Below, in pieces: positions 53,557-64,000 of a stretch of 64,000 nt of DNA. The notes under the pieces were generated by a model that saw nothing but the letters and a program-made list of their open reading frames with translations, did no database searches and was not told the origin of the DNA. Position numbers and translations under genes: made by a program. Source of the stretch: Anoplopoma fimbria (lineage: Eukaryota; Chordata; Actinopteri; Perciformes; Anoplopomatidae); assembly GCF_027596085.1 (NCBI RefSeq), contig NC_072470.1, forward strand, positions 7,456,787-7,520,786. The letters are read 5' to 3'. Each line of letters begins with the position of its first letter. The first letter of the stretch is position 1.

Positions 53557-56040
53557 TCATTGGTCGGCTTGTCTTTTCTTACTGCAAAAGAGAGAAAAAC
53601 CACAATAACGCCCAAGTCTAGCATTTCTTGGAATTATCAGATCAGCCATGCGACTGGGGTTTTTACCTCTCCCCTGACGGCTTGGAGGTCATGACCCAGA
53701 GTAAATATTCCTTGGCAGCCATGGAATCCAGCACCTTGTTCACATCACTGGTGAAGCTCCCATCTACATGCCTCCTGCTGAACGCCTCGCCCCGCCTGTC
53801 CGATTCAGATCTGAGTATGTACACAGGCACACAATGTAAACACTAACCAGGAAGGGTCGGCGACCCCGCGACGTGGAAAAACCCGCAAATCCACTATAAT
53901 AATTGGCCTATCTGGGTGCAGTTTAATCAAGAAATCTGTATCACCTTTGCAAATACATTGTGTTGCTCTGATCGTTTCTTGATTCGTTCATCATCCGCTT
54001 GCATGTCTTTTTGTGTCAAAAACACACAGGTTGTGACATATCAATCAACACATTGCGAGAAGTTCAGGGGATTTATTTCAGCACAACCACAAGGAGAACA
54101 TGAAGGGGGATAAAACAAAAGCAAAGAAAAGGAAAAAGTGGCACAAGAAGCAGATGATTAGCTCTTTTGTCTCCATCTCTCTCGTCACGGTGGAATCAAA
54201 CATCAGGCCATTAGGGGTTCTTTTTTGGTACTGTGGGAGGAGGAGGGGAGAGGGAGGAGTCAGCCTACTCTCTTCTGACTTTCCCGGACTTGAGCTTGGC
54301 GACAAACTCCTTGATGGCCTGGTCCTTGAGGAACGAGCTCACATCGCTGGTGAAGGTCCCATCGGCGTGGCGCTTTTCCTCAGCACTGCGGACACACAGG
54401 AGACACTCAGTGAGGGACATATTCTACAACATTTTAAAAAGTTAGAAAAAGCTGTTCTTCCAGAGTCTGTAGGTAAAAGAATTGATAAGGGGGACAACTC
54501 CCTGTTTTCCAGATTGACTCAAGTACTGTAATAAGCACTGAAATATAATCCATTTTGTGCTGCTTTACATTACTAAACTTTCGAGGGACAAATTGTACTT
54601 TTTACTCCACTACATTTATCCGACACGTCTAGTATTTTTTCAGATTATGATTTTACCCAAAATAATAAAGAAAATGCTGCATTTTTAAAGATCAAACCAG
54701 TTGTTTCCAACCCTAACCCTATCAATGGCATAATGTATTACTACTACTATTCAGTATTTCACATAAAAAAAAGATAGAGAAAAGTCCCCAAAAAATCATT
54801 TATGTTTGTGTATAGGAGAACTGTTTTTTTCTTCATTCCTCTGCTATCAATCATCTCATGACCCCTCAGATTTATCTTGTGACCCTTTGGAGTGGCCCGA
54901 CCCCTAGGTTGAGACCCCTAGGTTCAGTATGTATCGCTGAAAACACTAAGATTTTGAATGCAGGATTTTCAAATGTAATGTAGTAATTGTACATTGTAAA
55001 AAACACCAATGGCCCTTTATAATTAATTGTAGCACTTTGAGCTTGAATCTAAGCCGTGTGTCAATTACCAAACAAGTTAAATCTTTTCCCAATACAAATT
55101 CTTGTAATGATTATTTGGAACGGATCCGACACTGACCCGCTCCTCTTGTTGTTCATCAGCCACCGGACAAAGTCCTGCGCCTTCCTGTCCTCCAGGAATT
55201 TGCTGTAGTCGTTTGAGAAAGTCCCCTCCGAATGCCTCTTGGTGTTGGACAGCTCCCTCAGCTCCTCCGCTAACGTGTCGTCTGCCTCGAAGCTACAGTG
55301 CAGCAGGGAGAGCACAGTTTGAGTTACACCCATCCATTATGAACATTTCACATGACCAACATATATAAATCAATACTTTATTGGGTTTATTTTAAAGGTA
55401 CATTTATTTGGGGTAATAAAATACAACATCTGAATCTTCCAAACATATTTTTACCGTGTAAAGCAGTAACATTTCTTTGTTTTCAGTTTTTATCTTTTTT
55501 GCTTTGCTTTTTGATTTTGCTCTGCTACAATTGTTTTTTCAACAACAGACTTAACAATTTTTGTTATGTAAATATCCACATTTATAACACCATAATTCTT
55601 TGGAAGAAAAGATGTACTTCTTCAAATTACTTTATGCCTTTTATTTTATTTTACTTGGGATATTTGGGGTCTTCGAAGTAACAAAATTTCCGTTTTAATA
55701 AAGCAAGATTGTCCCCATCATTTCGTATCAGATTTTGGACCATATTGCCTATAGTTTAGCCTTCATACAAGTTACAATTGCTCAGGCTACCTTATGAATG
55801 TTCCTATTTGGAATTTAACCCAAAATATTTTAACTGTGATTCAGTCAGATTTTAACACATTTTCTACTCTTCCTGCACTCTAAATATGAAGTTTAACGCA
55901 AAGACAGACAAAACCAAAACCTCATCAAAGTTATTTCTGTACCTTAAGTTGTCATCAGCTTCCTGTAGAGGAACCTGCCAGCTGCTCTGGACAAAGCCAA
56001 GGACCAGAAGGATACCAGCCAGGGAGTGGATGCTTTTCAT
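53557..56040 (-). CDS. gcg: Proglucagon, long isoform with GLP-2
   Basis: Secreted prohormone of islet and gut cells (family knowledge). Exons in transcription order: 55943-56040, 55137-55292, 54269-54385, 53667-53810, 53557-53581. The phases join into 179 residues. Residues 1-20 are a signal peptide ([20 protein letters not shown]). Glucagon is residues 53-81 ([18 protein letters not shown]...), flanked by KR at 51-52 and 82-83. GLP-1 starts at H91 ([17 protein letters not shown]...) after KR and is followed by RR. GLP-2 is about 138-170 ([17 protein letters not shown]...) after SRR, with tail ESKKRQADQ. Dibasic sites mark prohormone-convertase cleavage. GLP-2 inclusion needs the donor GA|GTAGGC at 54268-54267, which contains the short isoform's stop codon. 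I cannot say whether this is gcga or gcgb. Confidence 0.95.
54072..54077 (-). terminator. gcg: Candidate polyA signal of the short gcg transcript
   Basis: TTTATT on the plus strand gives AATAAA in the intron between the GLP-1 and GLP-2 exons, supporting alternative polyadenylation. No other gene is seen in 53811-54264. Confidence 0.5.
54265..56040 (-). CDS. gcg: Proglucagon, short isoform ending after GLP-1
   Basis: If the exon 4 donor is not used, the frame runs AGA AGA GAG TAG and stops at 54265. This gives a 124-residue precursor with glucagon and GLP-1 only (exons 55943-56040, 55137-55292, 54265-54385). An AATAAA signal on the minus strand at 54072-54077, about 190 bp downstream, would end this transcript before the GLP-2 exon. 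Teleosts are known to make both forms in a tissue-dependent way. Confidence 0.8.
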
Positions 56041-56065
56041 GGTTATAACCTACACCACAAAACAG

Positions 56066-56340
56066 CACAATACAATACAATACAATACAATACAACTTTA
56101 TTTATCCCACTAGGGGCAATTTGTTTGAGCAGCTTGCATACAGACACAGTAACATACAAACAACAAATACACATACACAACTACGGAGCATTTAGTAGTC
56201 GAATTGCAGAGGGGATGAACGACTTGGAATGGCGGTTTGTTCTGCAAGCAGGTAAAGCGTAGCGACGCCCTGATGGCAATAGAGAGAATTCACTTTTAAG
56301 AGCATGACCAGAAGAAGCCAAAATACCTGCTGCTTTCTTA
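56066..56340 (-). mobile_element. Truncated non-LTR retrotransposon 3' end in gcg intron 1
   Basis: On the minus strand a short frame contains CRTNRHSKSFIPSAIRLLN, resembling the last residues of fish LINE reverse transcriptases. Then come GGGATAAATAAAGTTGTATT-type sequence and (TTGTA)n, the usual LINE tail. Only the extreme 3' end is present. Confidence 0.7.
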
Positions 56341-56418
56341 CGCACACATAAAGAAAGAGTTTGCATATTGGATCAGAAAGCTAAAGTGGTTTCACCATTG
56401 CAACAAAACCCAGCTCAC

Positions 56419-56516
56419 CTTTTCTTCTCTCTTCCCAAAGAACGGTGCTGTTAGTTCCTCTGCTTGTTTGCTGGTGTCTGTCTCTAGTTGCCTCTTTCAT
56501 TTTGTGATCTTATATA
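56419..56516 (-). promoter_or_regulatory. gcg: gcg core promoter and non-coding exon 1
   Basis: TATATAAG on the minus strand (56516-56509) is a good TATA box, so transcription should start near 56485. The leader ends at AAAAG|GTGAGC (donor 56418-56417) and joins the acceptor TGTAG at 56051-56050, nine bases before the ATG at 56040. A TATA-driven, hormone-type promoter fits the gene. Confidence 0.65.
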
Positions 56517-57454
56517 CTGTAACAGGAGGAAGGAGGACAGGTCTGCTCAGGTGGGCCAATTTTGTCACTCCGCCAGGTCCACCTGTTACTCTCAACCCAT
56601 TAGACACACGGGCCCCGAATCAACAAGCCGAGCGTTTGCTCAGAGAGGAAAGACGCCGTTCATGCGTGATGCCAGCTGGTACTTAGGTGTCAAGATCAAA
56701 CACACGCAGCCCGTCCTGTTAAGCAGAGAGTAGGGAAGATGCTCTAATGTGCTACTGTGTCATCATGATGGGAAGTGATATACGTGTGCCGGTCATATCT
56801 GGGAGATGAGTGAGTATTTGTGGGTTCTTTCCGATCAAATTTGAAAGGTGGGGGATATTGAGCGGGTTTTTTTTTCTTTGCATGAGTGGCAGTTATCTCC
56901 ATTTTTACAAGGGCCATTGTTTGATAGAGATTTATGCTCTATAAAAATCATGTATTGCTGTATGACTCGAATTCATAGGCTACAGTCCCCCATGTATTTT
57001 ATCTGTTGAGAAATATATATTAGCATGTTGGCAAGGCTAAAATAAACTCAATAATTTCAATAATTATTTCCAAAAATTCCCAAGGTTTTATTCAATAGAG
57101 TAAAGAGTACTGAAGCCAACTGTCAGGAATTGAACTTATTTCCCCTTCTTCTTTGTCTATTATTTCTCACAAGACTAAAGGCCCTTGCACATCAAGTCTG
57201 TATTTGGGGTCCGAAATTGTCGTAATTTTAAAACAACCTCAAGTTTACCCGCAAACTCCAAAACTTGTGTCGGTCATTAAAGTTTTCGGAACATGTTAAA
57301 CCAAAGTACAACATGAGAGCATGCTAAACTAAGATGAAAGAGCTAAACATTAGCATGTTAACATTGTCATTATGAGCATTTTAGCATACTGACATTAGCA
57401 TTTAGCTAAAAGCTCCAGTGTGCTTAGTAGCTTACTAACTGACCTGCTGACATA
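56517..57454. other. Upstream flank of gcg, no gene seen
   Basis: Likely holds gcg upstream regulatory sequence. No coding frame with family resemblance was found. Islet enhancer elements could not be identified with confidence. Confidence 0.5.
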
Positions 57455-57704
57455 GGCCGTTTCTCAATATGTGAACTTCTCTGTACTTGTGTCCTCGTGA
57501 ACTTGTGAAAAGTCATCAAGCGCGGCCCAAGTACTGTTCCAATACACAAGTTCGCATCAAGCCAAGTACGGTCCAGATACCCGGAAGTGTCCTCGCTCCG
57601 CCCATTATATCGAGGATGCATCGGAGTAGACTTGTGTGGACTTTGGACAGCCAAGTATCCCAGAATGCATTTCACCAGCAAACAAGAGCCGACAGTAGCG
57701 GAGA

Positions 57705-57738
57705 CCATAGACATCATATACCTATATGATGTCTATGG
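57705..57738. repeat. Perfect 34-bp palindrome (16-bp arms)
   Basis: Arms 57705-57720 and 57723-57738 are exact reverse complements with a 2-nt centre (CC). CGGAGAC occurs directly on both sides (57699-57705 and 57738-57744), like a target duplication. Confidence 0.85.
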
Positions 57739-57926
57739 CGGAGACGGCTCACAACTGTCAGTTATAACTGTCTAAATACTGCTGCTGTTGTGTAACGGAA
57801 TTTAGTTTTAACATTTTTTTAAGCGAGAATGTAGTTGTTAAGACTTAAAATATGCGGTCGATTTATCAAGATAGAGCCTGTTTGAAAAAAGCGCCGACGT
57901 TTGTCGGAGATGAGAGGACCAGAGAG

Positions 57927-57930
<4 letters not shown>

Positions 57931-58020
<90 letters not shown>
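57931..58020. repeat. (TA)n tract flanked by a 24-bp direct repeat
   Basis: Ninety bases of pure TA. The 24 bases on its left (57907-57930) are repeated exactly on its right (58021-58044). Confidence 0.95.
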
Positions 58021-58024
<4 letters not shown>

Positions 58025-58594
58025 TGAGAGGACCAGAGAGGAGACCGGGCGGTGGTGCTCATGCAGCCCGCTGACAGCAGCCTGATCTCGGCAAGGCCTC
58101 TCCAGATGTGCCGCTGGCTCCGGTGTCTCTGTGGTTGTGGTTGCAGATGTAACACAAAACATATACATATATATATATATATATACATATACATAATATT
58201 TTAATATTTTCTAAATGAAAACGAAAAAAGGTTGTGTTTTATATCATATTTCGTTTTATTGTCAATATATATGACTGAAGATAACCGGAGTAGGCGGGAC
58301 CGACGAGCTGAGTTGGTGACGTGGTGACGTTGGTGACGTCATCAAGTTCGCTGCTGTTCCAATTGCAAAATGACCGTACTGCGTCCTCCCGTCCTCGGGA
58401 GTTTGTACTCCCGAGTCGAACTATCCAAGTATGAACTTGCAAGTTTGCAAGTCCATACTTGACCGTACTTGGTATTGAGAAACGGCCATAGACTCAACTA
58501 AAACAATAAAAGCTAACATTTTTATGCTGGTTTTCCCTTTAACTGAATAAAGAATGTGATATTTCACACAAAAAGAGTTCTCATTATTTAATTA

Positions 58595-58600
58595 TTTATT
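58595..58600 (-). terminator. dpp4: Candidate dpp4 polyA signal
   Basis: TTTATT on the plus strand gives AATAAA about 445 bp downstream of the dpp4 stop codon at 59045. Confidence 0.35.
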
Positions 58601-59044
58601 ATTTTACAAAACAATTAGACAATCACATACGTTTGGTAAAACTGTATAAAAGTGTGGTGCAGTAGGTTTCTCTGTATAACTTCATACAATAGGCCTACTG
58701 TACAAACGCTTCACGTCCAAGTACAGTAGTACAAGTACACTTTCATATTATCATGTCTATGTTGTTCCCCAAGTCAAGTAGCAGCCTCTTAAAAAACTTA
58801 AATTAATGTAACAAAATGAAAAAATAAATCACATTTTCATGTATGTGTTACATGCTTATAATTTCCAGAGAATAATTTTTTTTCTGACTGAATGTATGCA
58901 AGACAATATTTCAAAGACACATTATGATGTTATGACATGGACAATTTTGTACTTTTCTTATATTTAAAACACTTATATTCAAGCCCGCATTTACAATTAA
59001 AGTAAACATTTTTATCCACATGAGTTTAAGAGACCCAGTGGACT

Positions 59045-63649
<4,605 letters not shown>

Positions 63650-64000
63650 CTGAGATGTGAATGAGAGTGTAAATCTTAGAAAACTAATATATAGTTTTAT
63701 TTAACAGAAAAGATTTGGTAATATCAAAACACAGCTGGGCCTGTAGTTCTTATCACACATTACTCAAACAGAAGGTTTGTTGTTGGGGACTATTTTCAGC
63801 AGGCAGAATAATCAACATTTCGTGCTTTAGTGAGTATTAGGGTAAACAGGATGGTGAATGTGGTATTGAGTCAAGATAAACTACACTGTGTGTGTTCATG
63901 GTATGTTTTTGGATGACTATGGAGCTCTATGGCACAGGGGAAAATAAATATCAGGCTTTCATACACACAAAATATGTAAGAATATTATTAAACTGTGTAC
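63650..64000. other. Right edge, presumed dpp4 intron
   Basis: AT-rich sequence with no recognisable exon. The next upstream dpp4 exon presumably lies beyond the window. Confidence 0.5.

Larger units (their letters stand above)
57455..58487. mobile_element. Non-autonomous DNA transposon, 15-bp perfect TIRs, 3-bp ATA duplication
   Basis: GGCCGTTTCTCAATA at 57455-57469 is exactly inverted at 58473-58487. ATA flanks both ends (57452-57454, 58488-58490). The subterminal regions share 'aagtac' and 'acttgc' motifs. A 3-bp duplication suggests a PIF/Harbinger-type element. The 1,033-bp interior has no transposase frame and contains a 90-bp (TA)n tract and a small palindrome. It lies between gcg and dpp4. 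Confidence 0.75.

Overview
This window is nuclear DNA of a ray-finned (teleost) fish. Interrupted vertebrate genes with GT/AG introns sit among fish-type MITEs, SINE and LINE tails, and long (CA)n, (TA)n and (ATGT)n arrays. I rebuilt four genes exon by exon, checking reading phase at nearly every junction. Names rest on remembered family sequences, because no search could be run.

Layout. (1) 1-6029, minus strand: stk24 (MST3), a GCKIII/Ste20 kinase, with eight coding exons; its 3' end lies beyond the left edge. (2) 6030-8551: a roughly 2.5 kb divergent intergenic region with a CpG-rich block behind stk24, a (GCTAAT)n array, a two-length minisatellite, a (CA)n tract and a TATA-like box before the next gene. 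(3) 8552-50448, plus strand: slc4a10 (NBCn2/NCBE), a sodium-coupled bicarbonate transporter of about 1,126 residues in 26 coding exons. The first two large introns hold most of the repeats plus a candidate alternative first exon. The last exon encodes a PDZ-binding C-terminus ending ETSL. (4) 53557-56516, minus strand: gcg (proglucagon), giving glucagon and GLP-1, and GLP-2 through an alternative splice. (5) 59045-63649, minus strand: the C-terminal 400 or so codons of a dpp4-type dipeptidyl peptidase, running off the right edge.

The slc4a10-gcg-dpp4/fap neighbourhood matches the known vertebrate block on human 2q24. In humans STK24 lies on another chromosome (13q). Gcg and dpp4 are same-strand neighbours about 2.5 kb apart and functionally linked, since DPP4 inactivates GLP-1-type peptides with Ala at position 2.

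I did not find a wholly new system. The most informative observations are regulatory. The proglucagon intron donor overlaps the stop codon, so splicing decides between a GLP-1-ending and a GLP-2-containing precursor. The slc4a10 C-terminus has candidate stop-containing cassette exons that would remove the PDZ motif. There are candidate alternative first exons, tandem splice acceptors, three RFX X-box-like palindromes, an oestrogen-response-element palindrome inside a repeat, and several perfect hairpins and transposon termini.
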